This document shows positions 23,598-35,474 of a stretch of DNA of 64,000 bases, one piece after another (position 1 is the first letter of the stretch; the number at the start of each line of letters is the position of its first letter). Under the pieces are notes generated by a model that saw nothing but the letters and a program-made list of their open reading frames with translations, did no database searches and was not told the DNA's origin. The DNA comes from Cryptomeria japonica (Eukaryota > Streptophyta > Pinopsida > Cupressales > Cupressaceae), in NCBI RefSeq assembly GCF_030272615.1, contig NC_081410.1, positions 569,737,152 through 569,801,151 on the forward strand, read 5' to 3'. A program made the translations under genes and the position numbers.

Positions 23598-23937
23598 ATC
23601 TCGCCAACTTGATTTAGTCCAATTGATTCAAACTTTAATCTTCTCCTGTTATCCTTGAGCTATAAACTTCTCTCCTTGTTGTAACCTTTTTCCTGTTTGA
23701 TAATCTTCTCCCCCTTTGACAACAATGCCTAAAGGAAGACTGATCCATAATTACTCCCCCTGTGAAGTAATTTCCTTGCAGATCGGAACATATACAAATG
23801 TATCTCGGTCAGAGCAACTTGTCTTCATTTACTATTTCCTGCACAACTTTAGACAACCTTCTAAAGCGTGTAAATCAGCATCAACTCACAAATAGTATTC
23901 TATGGAGTCATAGAATTGATGTTGTCACTGAACACTA

Positions 23938-24393
23938 TCAGTGAGTGCTAGATAGGGGTAGGACCCCTAACTTACTTCTAAGATACTCAAAAGTGTCCCT
24001 TGGCAGTGGCTTTGTGAAGATGTCTACAATTTTTTCTTTTGTGCTAACATATTCTAGCACAACATTCTTTTCTTGAACTTCTTCTCTAAGATAATGATAC
24101 TTTATAGAGATATCTTTTGTCTTATAGTGCATTACCGGATTCTTTGAAATGTTAATAGTACTTGTATTATCACAAAATATAGTTACTAGCTCGGTAACTA
24201 TCTCATTCATTCCTTCCAATAGTTGTTTAATCCATGCTATATTGGTACAATTCAATGCTAGAGTGAGATATTCAGCTTCAGCTATTGATTGTGAAATGCA
24301 TCCTTGTTTCTTGCTAAGGCAACTTACTAGTCTTTCTCCCAAAAAGAAAGCTCCACCGCTTGTGCTTTTCCTATCATCAATATTCCTGCCCAA
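23938..24393 (-). pseudogene. copia RNase H C-terminal part
   Basis: Encodes most of the copia RNase [25 protein letters not shown] and CDNTSTINISKNPVMH, ending with VDIFTKPLPRDTF, all family hallmarks. The preceding YTDADWAG (first catalytic Asp) is at the end of the RT frame, so a frameshift near 24350 separates the two. The enzyme would remove template RNA during cDNA synthesis. Confidence 0.85.
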
Positions 24394-25412
24394 TCAGCAT
24401 CAGTATAGATTTTTAAGTCAAAATCATTCATCTTTTCATATAATAGACCATAACCTTCAATGCCTCTCAAGCATCTGAAAATTCTTTTGACTATTGTCAT
24501 ATGAGTTTCTTTGGGATCTGCAGAGAATCTTGCAACTATACCTACTGCATGTGCTATATCAAGCCTATTGTGAACTACATATTGCAAGTTTCCAATCATA
24601 GATCGGTAAAGTGTCTCATCAACAGATGTAGATTCATCATTCTTTGATAGTTTACAATTAGTAGTGATAGGAGTACTTACAAGTTTAGAATCCTCCATTC
24701 CAAATTTCTTCAAGATTTCCTTTATATACTTGGATTGAGTAATGAAAATCCCATTTTTCATTTGCAGTATTTGTAAACCTATAAAATACTTTATCTCGCC
24801 GATTAATGACATCTCAAGTTCTTTGCACATTTCATTTCCAAACTTCTTACATAAAGAGTCATTTCTACAAAAAATAATATCATCAACAAATATGGCTGAC
24901 ATCAGTATTCTATTCTCCTCATCATTCTTCATATGCATGCTGTTGTTCTCACTAGTCCTTATAAATCCAATCTTTATTAAGTAAGAGTACAACCTTTCAT
25001 ACCATGCTCTAGGTGCTTGCTTTAGACCATATAAAGCTTTGTTCAACTTGCATACCTGATCTTTATTCTTCTCTTCAATAAATCCTTCAGGTTGTTCAAT
25101 ATATACTTTTTCTTCTAGTATACCATTCAAAAATGCAGATTTAACATCCATTTGATATACCTTGAAATTTTTGTAAGCAACATATGCCAACAATGTTCTT
25201 ACACCTTCAAGTCTTGCTACAAGTGCAAAAGTCTCTCCATAGTCTATTCCTTCTTCTTGAGCATAGCCTTTGCAAACTAGTCTTTCTTTATTTCGAATGA
25301 ACTCTCCTTTTTCATTTAACTTATTTATGAAAATCCACTTTGTACCGATTACATTTTTCTCTTTTTGGTCTTGGAACCACTGTCCATGTTTCATTTTTCT
25401 TAATTTGATCAA
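24327..25412 (-). pseudogene. copia reverse transcriptase
   Basis: 361 codons covering the copia RT. Landmarks are [13 protein letters not shown] (catalytic Asp), [14 protein letters not shown] and the active site FVDDIIF with both Asp residues kept. It ends in YTDADWAG, the start of RNase H. The N-terminal part ([18 protein letters not shown]) is in another frame at 25321-25527, so the RT start is frameshifted. Catalytic residues are intact, but no full pol can be made. Confidence 0.85.
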
Positions 25413-25527
25413 TCTCTTCTGTCATAGCATTCACCCAATCTTTATTGTTTAATGCTTCTTTTACTATCCTCGGTTCAATTTCGGATATTAGACATGTGTT
25501 ATGTCTCAGTTTGTTCCTTGTCATCAC
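25321..25527 (-). pseudogene. copia integrase-RT linker and RT N-terminus
   Basis: Frame fragment with [20 protein letters not shown] and TWTVVPRP, the typical entry into copia RT. It overlaps the downstream RT frame, showing a small indel near 25400. Confidence 0.75.
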
Positions 25528-25605
25528 TGGAGCATCCTTATCTCCTATAATCTGACTTGATGCATGATTTATTCTGACATATTTTGCTAATATAGGCTCG
25601 GTAGA

Positions 25606-26145
25606 CTATGTATGATCTTCTTCATCACTCGATAACTGAGTATTTTCTTCATTAGCTTTCTCGGTAAAACTAGTGAGTTGGACATATACAAACTCTTCAT
25701 AATCTTCTGGTTCTTTGGAATTTCCTTCATCATTTCTTTCTGCAAATTCATCAATTTTCACATTTGCACTTTCCACAATTTTGTTAGATGATTTGATCAG
25801 ACATTTAAATGCTTTACTCCTAGAGGAATAACCAGGAAATGTTCCTTCCTCGCTTTTCTGATCAAATTTTCCATTTCTATCATCTTTGTGAACATAACAT
25901 TTACTTCCAAATATTTTAAAATAACTTACATTTGGTTTCTTGTCATACCAGATTTCATAAGGTGTCTTCATAGTTCCTTTCTTTAGTTGTACTCGATTCA
26001 AGCTGTAAACTATAGTGCTTATTGCTTCTCTCCAAAATATTTGAGGTACTCTCTTTTCAATCATCAAAGTTCTGGCACAATCTACAATTGATCTGTTCCT
26101 TCTTTTAGCTATTTCATTTTGATGTGGTGTCCTTGGTATTGACAC
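25606..26145 (-). pseudogene. copia integrase, C-terminal half of the core and tail
   Basis: Contains PRTPHQNEIAKRRNRSIVDC, where copia integrases have the catalytic Glu; here the residue is Lys. It is followed by the conserved KTPYEIWYDKKPNVSYFKIF and FGSKCYVHKDD segments and an acidic tail. The second catalytic Asp (SDRGGEF, about 26207-26227) lies just upstream in the same phase, but a frame break near 26230 separates it from the N-terminal half. Confidence 0.8.
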
Positions 26146-26232
26146 TTGTCTCTTTATACCATGATCATTGCAAAATAAGTTAAATTCATCAGAAATGAAT
26201 TCTCCTCCTCTATCAGATCTTAGACATTTTAA

Positions 26233-26694
26233 CTATCTTCCTGTCTCTTTTTCAACTCTTGCCTTGTACCATTTCAACATTTGAAAAGCTTTTGATTTCT
26301 CTTTTAGAAACATAACTGACATCATCCTTGAGTAATCATCCACAAATAATATGAAGTATTTATCACCATAGTAACTTTGAACTTTCATAGGACCACAAAG
26401 TTCAGTGTGTACAAGATCTAAAATTCCTTTAGAAGTGTAAGACTTACTTGTAAATCTTGATTTTGTCATCTTACCCATCTGGCATCCTCGACATATTGCA
26501 TTCACAGGTTTTTCCAAGCTCGATAGACCTCTTACACGATGCTTCTTACTTATTTTGATCAGATTATCAAAATTTACATGACAAAACCTTTTATGCCATA
26601 ACCAAGTATCTTCTATTTTTGCATATAGACAATTGTTCTGAGTTGACTCAAGGTGAAATGTATTACCTCTTGTTTGAGTCCTGGTAGCAGCCAA
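26233..26694 (-). pseudogene. copia GAG-pre-integrase zinc domain and integrase N-terminal half
   Basis: LWHKRFCHVNFDNL plus CRGCQMGKM form the HHCC zinc-binding unit. LVHTELCGPMKVQSYYGDKY and FVDDYSR begin the integrase core. The first catalytic Asp of the usual HTD motif is Glu here. With the Glu-to-Lys change downstream, two of three catalytic positions are altered. Confidence 0.8.
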
Positions 26695-26748
26695 CTTTCC
26701 ATGTTTGTCATGAACTTTGACAATTCCTTTCTGAAATTCTATTCAGTA

Positions 26749-26985
26749 TCATGTATTATTTAGCTGTGCTACACTCAACAAATTGTATTTCAGACCTTCA
26801 ACCCAATATACATCATCACATTTAGCATTGTCAAGAAGTACAATAGAACCTTTACCTTTCACAAGACATGGTGCATCATTACCAAATCTTACATAACCTC
26901 CATCATAATCTTCTAATTTAACAAACTTGTGTTTATCACCTCTCATTTGATGTGAGCATCCACTATCTATGATTCAAGAATCATT
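26749..26985 (-). pseudogene. copia aspartic protease
   Basis: The active site IIDSGCSHQM lies at about 26943-26972, followed by VKLEDYDGGYVRFG and VEGLKYNLLSVAQL, the standard copia protease layout. A TGA occupies the position of the usual Trp just before the active site (TGG to TGA), separating protease from gag. Confidence 0.8.
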
Positions 26986-28131
26986 TTTATTTATGTGTGA
27001 TATTAAGGCTTTTTCTTCATACCTTTCTTCATCTGATCCATCTTTGATAGCCACATATACAACTTCCTCTATCTCAGTCTCATCAGATTTATCATCATTC
27101 GATTCCTCATCAGCTACTAGGCATGTCTTTCTATCTCTCCTTCTGAAGTCTCGGTGCCTTCTGTATTGGTTGTCTTTTTGTCTGTCATCTCGGTATTCTT
27201 TCTTTTCATCATCTTTTTTAGGACAATTAGAAGCCATATGTCCAATTTTATCACAGTTAAAACATTTCAAAGGTAACTTCCCTTTATACTTACCTTTGCC
27301 TCTCGGTAACCTTCTAGCTAATAATGCTTGAAACTCTTCTTGCTTTCTGATTTCCTCATATAGTTTGTGTACTTCTTCCATGTTTTTGCGAAATCTCTCA
27401 CTTTCTCCACTATGATTTCCTTCAGCATACTTAGACATACTATCATTATAATCTTCAGGTTCACTGAGATGAAAAGAAGTGAATGCAGATTCAACTTTGT
27501 TTACCAAAGACCCACTGTTATCAAAATTACTTAACTCGAAAGCATGTAGCTTACCGATAGTAGCATCCAAAGAGACTGGCATGTTTGGTATAGACCTCAA
27601 TTCATTAATTGTAGAGACTCTAATGGCATAAGCAGGTAGAAATTTTCTCAGCAACTTACTTGTTACATCCTTTTCTTCAATAGTTCCTCCTTCTCCTTTG
27701 ATTTGATTAACAGTTTCCTTTAACCCTGTACTATATTGGATAATGTTCCCACCTTCATTCATTCTTATGGATTCAAGTTGTCCTCTTAGACTGTCTACTT
27801 TTTCTCTTTGAACATGTTCATCTCCACCATACACAGATGTGAGCTTATTCCACATTGCTTTGGCATCATTACAACCTTCTAGGTCATTAAACTCTGAGTT
27901 GGTCAAAGCTGATGTTATCTCTATCATTGCTTGAATGTATTCTTGCTTTGCCTTTATTTCTTCCATTTTCATAGGGTAGGTGTTGGGTGAAATGTAATCA
28001 TTTTCCACATAATATGTTGCATATTCTTCAATTCCTGATAAGTGCAGCTTCATCCTTTTCTGCCATGTGGTGAAACTTGACTTGTTCAGCTTTGGTGCAT
28101 CCCTTTTATACATCTTCGGATCTTGCCTCAA
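26974..28131 (-). CDS. copia Gag protein
   Basis: 385 codons, apparently intact. An N-terminal UBN2/copia-type gag domain (WQKRMKLHLSGIEEYATYYV; WNKLTSVYGGDEHVQREKV) is followed at about residue 290 by one CCHC knuckle, CFNCDKIGHMASNC, and a basic then acidic tail. It would form the particle and bind RNA. It starts 45 bases inside the PBS, as usual for this superfamily, and is the only complete ORF of the element. Confidence 0.85.
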   Translation of the reverse strand: MRQDPKMYKRDAPKLNKSSFTTWQKRMKLHLSGIEEYATYYVENDYISPNTYPMKMEEIKAKQEYIQAMIEITSALTNSEFNDLEGCNDAKAMWNKLTSVYGGDEHVQREKVDSLRGQLESIRMNEGGNIIQYSTGLKETVNQIKGEGGTIEEKDVTSKLLRKFLPAYAIRVSTINELRSIPNMPVSLDATIGKLHAFELSNFDNSGSLVNKVESAFTSFHLSEPEDYNDSMSKYAEGNHSGESERFRKNMEEVHKLYEEIRKQEEFQALLARRLPRGKGKYKGKLPLKCFNCDKIGHMASNCPKKDDEKKEYRDDRQKDNQYRRHRDFRRRDRKTCLVADEESNDDKSDETEIEEVVYVAIKDGSDEERYEEKALISHINKNDS

Positions 28132-28157
28132 TTACCTTTAAACTTTTCTTCTGGAGT

Positions 28158-28173
28158 CCAAGCTCTGATACCA
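28158..28173 (-). other. primer binding site, initiator tRNA-Met (copia)
   Basis: Minus strand TGGTATCAGAGCTTGG, 2 nt from the LTR end at 28176. Confidence 0.9.
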
Positions 28174-28175
28174 AT

Positions 28176-29722
28176 TGTTAATTAGATGAGAGGGGGGGTG
28201 AATCAGATAACATCAATTATCAATACTCTATTCAGATTCAACCTCGGTAGCACTTTCTTCATATGCAACTATGACTGTAAATCATTCAAACTCATAAACA
28301 GATAAACATAAAACATTAAATCATATTTGACACCAGATTTAACGTGGAAACCCTAATAGGGAAAAACCACTACGGGATTTCGGACCCACAAGAAAATATA
28401 CTCTTCTAGAGTATGCTTAGTTAAAAGCAAATCATGTTAAAGATTACATACACATTGCTAGATGTGACCCGGTTAAGGGATTTCCCTTAGATCTGTTAGA
28501 ATCTTCACTTTGTTAGAAGTGACCTTGTCAATGTATTTCAAACACTCATTTAGGATGTTACTTTCCAAGAGGATTTACAAATAAGATTGTTAAGTCCTCT
28601 CGATTAAGAGAATTTTTGTCACTTACAAAAATAAATAACAGTAATAAACTATATCTGCAACTTCACATCTAAATTGTTAAAGTAGATTCTATGTGCTCAA
28701 TGTACTCAAGATAATCTTGTTATAAGACTTATCTTTCTCCTTGTTGGGCTTCTCAAACTGTTCCTCAACCAGATCTTCAATATTCTGTACTCGGTAATCA
28801 CCTCTGTAGCATCACTATGCTTCAGTTTGCCTGCATACATTGTCCTTCAACTACACTTTATTTATAAGCAATTCCTAACCACTTAATCTCCTTAATCACA
28901 TTTCCCATGATTAATCTTAACCATCAGATCTTCAAACTTGACTAGGTTCATTGAATCTTTCGATCTGAAAAATGTTTTATCTTGCCTTGAAACTTGTATC
29001 CTTCCTTGGTAATTGTGCTCAGTTATGACTGTTCAATCTGTGTTGTAGATCTAACTCTTGAATTTTCATTGCCGTAGATCCTTAACAAATTTCTTACACG
29101 ACATTCCAATCTTCAATAAATCTCCAGCTCATTGGCATCCTTCATTTAATAATGTATTCACTCATTTAATGCATTCTATTACTACTCGGTTGGTACTCGG
29201 TTAATACTTAACTTTACTCAGTAGTCATTCTCTTCTCGGTGACTTTTTCCTTTTTTAACCGACATCGATAACCTTGGAGTTTACCGACTAGCTCTTTTCT
29301 CGATAAAATAGAATAGTATCAAACCTTTACTCTTTCTATTGTATGAAATATTTTCTCCTTCTTGTTCAATCTTTGAATACACATATATAGGATATCAAAA
29401 CAATCAAAACATCATAATCTCATCACTATCTAACTCGGTAATAGTTGCCCATTGAATAAATTTATTACTCCCCTTTATTTTCACATTCTTTCTGTGTCTT
29501 TTACCGACATCTTTATACTTATCAAAACATACTTTTCAAGATATGGCAACATCATAATGAATCAAAAAATCAATTGCTTGACATCAATGACAAAATAATA
29601 ATATTAAGACAATAATCATCCTTTTTCAATTATATCATTTATCTCCAACAACCTTCTCAATATCATCAACCATCAAACTTATTGTAATGTCAACAATCTC
29701 CCAACTTATTGTAATGCCAACA
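28176..29722 (-). repeat. 5' LTR of the copia element
   Basis: 1547 bp direct copy of 22052-23597, ending CAACA before the AGGGT duplication. It also carries the 27-bp tandem step at its outer end (about 29679-29722), so this structure predates the insertion. In element orientation it ends in a ...CACCCCCCCTCTCATC... stretch near the PBS, like the solo LTR at 35475. Confidence 0.9.
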
Positions 29723-29727
29723 AGGGT

Positions 29728-31363
29728 AGCCTTTGTCATGTTTGTCTTCCTCAAAGTATGGTTGGTGTCTATTAAGTTGTTGTCTTGTAAGGGTGTTTTG
29801 AAGATTGAGAAGAGACTTTTGATGGGTATTAATCCCATTGTTGTCAAGTATGCCTGATTGAAATTTAATGTTTCCAAGGTTTATGTACATTAGAGGGCAA
29901 ATGATTCCCTGAGATTGTCACTTCAATTAAATAATTACTGAAAACTTTGAATTGCTTGCTTGTAAATGAATGCTTTAAATAGAAGGTTACTTTATTATAA
30001 GTATGATTTTGTAATATCCCCTAATAAAATGCCTTAAAATATCCTAATTATGGATCTTAGTTCTTAGTGTAGGGGTTAAGATAAAATACCTTAGCCTTTG
30101 TTGTAGTGTAAAACCTGCAAAAATAAACTTAGAAGGTGCTACAAATTTAATTAAGGAATGGTCATATAAATTATCAATTGTTTGAATTATTATTAGTTGT
30201 TAAAGTTATTGTCAATACTTAGATTATTACCAGTTATTTACTTTGTTACCAGTGCTCAAAATATCATTTGTTGGCTAATCTATTACCAACAATTAGAATG
30301 GTTATTAAATTCTAGTTTATCAGTCTGCACTTACAATTTCAGAAAATTAGTAATTTTCATATTATTTCTAGTTTTATCTTCAAGTGACATTGGCCACTGA
30401 ATATCAGTGATCATTCTAATATATATGTATATATAAAGGTTATTATTATTATTATTATTGTAAGAATTTATTATTGTAGAAGTATTGGACCAATAATATA
30501 CAAAGATTAATACGGGGGTTGCAATATATGCAAGTGCTAAACAAAAGTACATACCAGAAAAAGGGCTGAAGCTTGGATGTGATTATCGTGTGCACGGACC
30601 AAATTAGAATCACCTATAGTTTCCTTCATGTTCTATATTAATATTACTATCAAATTTTCTTTATGTATGCCTTTTGGCAAGAGACACACCCTTTCCCCAT
30701 TGGCACCCTTTGAAAGAGTGCACCTCTTCATTCTTCTTGCCCTTTGAAAGGGACACAACCTTTCACAATCAGATCTGCACTTCTTATTTAAATAAGATAT
30801 GCACCTCTCATTCCTCAATTATCTCCCTTTCAAATGAGGTTCTCTTCTCCCTTTTATATCTCATGTTTGAGGGAGTCACACCTTTTCATTTTATGTCTTT
30901 TGATCATTCATTAACTTAATATTAAATTTTAATTATATTTAATTTGTATTTTAATGTAAATGAATAGATTTATCACAGGGAACTAATCAAACAATCAAAA
31001 AGATAAATACCATCAAAGATGAAAAACACTTGATCTTTGTATTGAAATAAACATAAGATAATAAATTGATTACATATAGCACAATGTCTTTTCACCAGTT
31101 TGGCATTTCCAGAAAAGAAACCTCGAGAGTATTGTATATAATTGCATCTCTGAATCTATCTCTTATTTCATCAGAATATTCTCTATATATACAGATGAGG
31201 ATTTAGTTTTAAAATGAAAGGGCATACCCCTTCATTCAGAATTACACTAACTAATATCTTAACTTAAAAAAACCAACCAACTAACCCTAACAAAACTACC
31301 AACATAACAAACATATTACATAAGACTTTAGAAGACAACAATTTGAAACATTCAGAACAAGAG
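29728..31363. other. non-coding DNA: flank of the copia site and downstream part of an LTR relic
   Basis: No protein gene recognised. Seen: a (TTA)n run at 30440-30459; a TATA-like TATATATAAAGG at about 30426-30437; TGTAATATCCCC at about 30011, which resembles a gypsy LTR start but has no partner found; and, on the minus strand, ATATAAAAGGGAG near 30855 with several AAAGGGTGTG-like words nearby. On the minus strand a TATA box (31181-31191) lies 173 bases downstream of the ORF relic described next. Confidence 0.45.
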
Positions 31364-34310
31364 CTAATTGCCAAGCACTTGGCCACATTTCTTAATATGC
31401 TCCAAATAATTTTCTGACTTATAGGTATCCGCATCATAAATCATGTCCCTGACCATGATCTCCAATGTGACAAACCGATCCATCTGTGCAGTGGTTTCCT
31501 TTAACTCTATTCTATTTATCCATGCAGAATCAAAGGCAACACTAAGGAGACTCTGTTATTCAGCAATCCATTTATCCTTATCCTTATTTTCACCTTTCTG
31601 GTCAACTAACATAGGAATACCATTTTGCATTACACCTTTACACTCATCATATTCTTTTTGTAATTTTGCATTGAATTTATCATGCTTTGCAAGTAGCCTT
31701 TCAATTTTCTCAATCTCTTTGTCATCTGCTCCGTCCAAATTCTTCTCATGCAGCTTGATCCCCAATCTTTTTTTGATCCTGTTATGTGATACTACATTGT
31801 CCACATTTTTCTGAAACACAACCCAAAAATCTTCCAAGTGACCCTACAGCTTTTCAAATCTTTTATTCAATAAGAAAGAAGTAGTATCAATTCTTACACT
31901 TTGCATATCTTTGAGAATTCTTTGATTTTCTTGCTGCAATTCCTCACATTTCTTCTTCCATTTTGAATTTTTAGGAGAAAGCAACATGGGTTCAGAATTT
32001 CCACTTCTTTTGATGGCCTCCTCATACATAGCTTTGTACTGATAACTTTCCCTTACCACTCTAACTATTTGTAACGTGTTGAATTTGGAAATATCTACTC
32101 CTATATCTGTTGAGACAATAGGATCAATTTTTCCCACCTTTAATTTCATCATGTGCCCAAAAGACCTATCCACATCTATGATTGTTGGTCTCTTGTTTGG
32201 TGGATATAGTGCCCATAATATTAGTTCTTCCTCATCTAAATCAAACCTTGACCCAATAAAAATGTCATTAACTCCCTGAATATCCAATTTGAATTCCTTA
32301 TTATCAGAGTACAATAAACTATAAAAAATAAAAGAGGCACTCAGGTCCCATCTTGGAAAAAGAATTACTCCGGGCTCTTCCACTAATTGTCTCCCTCTCT
32401 GTGGAGTCATTTTAACCAATTTTGCTTCTATATCCTCTTTTAGTTACTTCAATAATTCTGCCTCATTTTTAGGTGTCACATTTGGGATAGACTCCCTCAG
32501 CCTTTTGCCTTTGAAATTATAAAGATTAGACTTAAATTCTTTGGATTTAACAAATACATCATCTGCCACAAAAGAAGCATGTCCATCCAATCTTGCATCT
32601 TTATAAATTTCCATTTTAGTTATAATTTGATCATCTTCATTGAACTCTTCTTCCACATCTTTTGCTTGTGGCCTAGAAATGGATTCATTGTCTTCTGGTT
32701 CATTTTCTGACATTTCTTCTTTTGACTCCATCTCCATTAACCTCTATCTTTACTCCTCCAATTGTTTGTTTAGGTTATCAATCACTTCTTGAGCCTCTGC
32801 ATCTTCCATGTTCCTAAATATATCTTCTTCTTCGAGACTCACATGCAAATAATCACCTAGATTTTTCCTTTTCTTGTTGTAGTGGATATATCCTTCTGGA
32901 TCATAATTCTTTCTTGAAAAGTGTTTGAATAAATTAAATTCTTCCATTAATTTCTTGTCAATTACATCATAGGCTTTTGTTGGAACAATTGTGAAATCTC
33001 CAAAGCTGAGAGTACCTGGCAAGAAAGCTTGCTTACTTACATTCCCAAAGTTTTTAGCATTTGAGACACTCAGTTGTCTAACAATCTCCAAGTATGCTAT
33101 TTGGTCAAGAACACATTTTGGCAACATATAGAGAGTTCCTTCAAACCCATATATCCTGAAACATGCGAAGCCCTTATGGACATACCAATCTCCCCAGTTA
33201 TGATTCACTATCTTTTTGTCATCAAAATCTTTAGGTCTTAAAAATCTTTTAATATCATCCGAGATTGAGCCATCACAAGGAAAACCATACATCTGATAAA
33301 TTGGATTTACTATACATTCCTCAAATTTGATATAATTTGATGTTGTGTAACGAGAATCCCGAACAGAAGTCCATAATTGAATAGGTTGCTCCTCCCCTTG
33401 CTTGTTTCTAACGTTAAGCCTCAATGCCTTGGGCCACATACCCCTAAAACGTCCATAGAATAAGATTAAATGCATCAATAATGAGTAAAACTTAAAATAG
33501 AGTGATTATTATCCCTGAGGTTAAAAAAACCCTCATGCAATCTCTCCACCAAATATGATGCATATTCAAATGGCTTAGGTTCATACATTTGAATGTCTAA
33601 AGCTAAAACTAATGGTCCAATACTTGTGAGGTCTAGAACCTCAATGCCTCCTAACTACGCACAAGACATATAGGTGTACTGAAGGTAATGTCTAAACAAA
33701 GCAATGTTAAATGGTGGCTCATCTTGTTTTGTAAGTTCTCTTGCTTCTTCTTTATGGACAACTAGTTTCCACCCAAGGTATGTAGTGTCCATTCTTTGAT
33801 ATTCCTCTTCCAATTTCCCAAAAGACAAAGGTTTATCAAAACCAAAATCTAGGTTGAACACTTCATTTATAGTGTTTACTGAAAACCTTATGAAGGCTTC
33901 TCCATTTGGAGTCTGAATGTATTTGCCCGCAGAATTATGATTTCTCGCTAGAATCTCTAAAACTTTCAAATTTACAAAAATATTATGGTTAATTAGTTTA
34001 CCCAGATTTGTAACCCAAGGGTTACAGAGAGGCACTTCCCTATTTCTCCTCAAGTAATGGAATAAAAAAAATTCATATCCCCTTACCCTAGTCCAAACAT
34101 CCCCGACATCCTTGTATCTATCTTCCAATTGATCTCGACCAGGTAGATGTTGTTTCGATCTTCTAGACTTAGGGCCAGGTGCTTCCATTTGGTCAATCAT
34201 ATTGTGGTTCAATTTTCTAACTGGGGTGTCTTCTCTTGTTTTGTATTTCTTGGCTCTTGACTCCAAACTCTTGGCTGATCTCTTTTCCCTGTAGAACTAG
34301 ACACCTCCAT
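31364..34310 (-). pseudogene. degenerate copy of the Tat LTR-encoded unknown protein
   Basis: Diverged and broken homologue of the ORF at 52873-56049. Open pieces are 33655-34266, 32750-33478, 32444-32737, 31844-32419 and 31556-31837, with the tail to a TAG at 31364-31366. Order and landmarks agree along the whole length: start MEVSSS versus MEPSSS; GDVWTRVRGYEFFLF versus GDIWTEIRGHELFLF; KRFLRPKDF, HNWGDWY and DPEGYI in both; RPTIIDVDRSFGHMM versus RPIIVDIEETFGHLM. At least three frameshifts and several stops. The tail (31555-31364) matches the part of the intact copy that lies beyond its two stops, showing the family protein is about 1,000 residues. Function unknown. Confidence 0.75.
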
Positions 34311-35136
34311 TTCTGCAACTGCAATGTCTCACTCTACCCTTTACGAATTATAAGTCTCTATTCTGCCAATTTCCTTCACTGTGTGAGATTTATGTTAGGC
34401 AACTTTAATTATATAAGAAATGTATTCAATGCCAAACTCGCAATGATTATCATCCCATAAATTGGCTGATTGTAAACCTGATGCAAGCATTTAATAAGAG
34501 TCCTCTGCTTCAGTTTTGAAATTTGATTTGACAGTGGCTCATAGGCACAAGTCTCCCCAATGTAATTTTATTTTGCCGCTATCGGCATAACTCTATCCCT
34601 TTCTTCGATACATTGAGATTACCTATTGATCAGCATATGTTGATCTAATTATTTTCATAGCCTCTTGATTTCTTCTTACTCATCGGGATAACATAAGTCG
34701 ATGACCTCTCTTCCTGCTGATTGAGGTGAGTTATCCCCCTAGTCTCATCGGACATCGGGATAGCTTAAAATATATTCAGGCGATGGCCATATTTTCCTTG
34801 ATGTCTTTTCCCTCGGCATAGCTCCTCTCGATACATTATGTCTCCTCAGCATAAGCTTTGGAAACATTCTCATCGGGAATAGTCTTACCAATAGCCTCAT
34901 CGGCTATCGGGAAGACAAGATTTCTCCATTGCTGCTTGTGTGTGTTATGTAAATGGACTTCATCGGTTTATTCTATCCCAATCACATTCTTCTACTTGTC
35001 TTAGGTGTTACCATCGGGTTGAATTTTTCCGATAGTGTAGATTTTAAATTTATTGTAACTTTTTCTTTTCCTTATGATTACAAATATTTATAATCTGCTT
35101 AATGGGTTCAATATAAACTAAACAAAACCTCTAACA
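34311..35136 (-). promoter_or_regulatory. CATCGG/ATCGGG motif cluster upstream of the ORF relic (probable LTR U3)
   Basis: Between about 34575 and 35030 there are roughly a dozen copies of CATCGGG, TATCGG, TCGATR and close variants on the two strands. This cluster lies 250-730 bases upstream of the ORF start, the same relative place as the CATCGA array of the intact Tat LTR. CCTCTAACA at 35128-35136 (minus TGTTAGAGG) is a possible LTR start, but no partner end or TSD was found. Confidence 0.45.
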
Positions 35137-35469
35137 CAAAAATGGACTCCACTATTCCTAGTTATTCTTTAAGATACTTTTGAAGCATACATTTTGGCAA
35201 AATTTGTCAAAGTAAAATCTCATCCATATCTACCATCTGATAATAACACATTTTTTTGCTTCAAAGGAATCTTGAAAACCATTTGATATGTAGCCATAAT
35301 CACATTTGTATTTTTAATCACTCCAAGAAATGTTTGATAAGCTTTCTATCCTCTAATCTGCACCTTGAGAGGATCTTTGTCTGGCTTGTCTCATCTTAGT
35401 GCCACCTTCAAGATGCCTAGCTGATAGTTGGTTTACAGGAGCCAAATCATAGATGGATGGGAGATGGTC
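35137..35469. other. unassigned DNA left of the solo LTR
   Basis: No gene identified. A short minus-strand frame near 35465-35380 reads LPSIYDLAPVNQLSARHLEG and could be a scrap of coding sequence, but I cannot name it. Confidence 0.4.
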
Positions 35470-35474
35470 ACCTT

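Larger units (their letters stand above)
22052..29722 (-). mobile_element. complete Ty1/copia retrotransposon with damaged pol
   Basis: Minus-strand element of 7.67 kb: two LTRs (22052-23597 and 28176-29722), initiator-Met PBS, gag, protease, integrase, RT and RNase H in copia order, flanked by AGGGT duplications. The pol frame is broken in several places and both integrase end residues needed for catalysis are changed, so it is inactive. The LTRs differ more than those of the gag-only element, pointing to an older insertion. Confidence 0.95.

Noticed and set aside
24742-24984. Plus-strand ORFs inside the copia pol region
   Set aside because: Antisense to RT with clear catalytic motifs on the minus strand.
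30011-30025. TGTAATATCCCC as start of another gypsy LTR
   Set aside because: No matching end, PBS or second copy seen in the window.
34533-34545. Minus-strand GAGCCAC followed by TGT as the LTR start of the relic
   Set aside because: Resembles the pre-LTR motif but would exclude the CATCGG cluster, which lies inside the LTR in the intact element; match too short.
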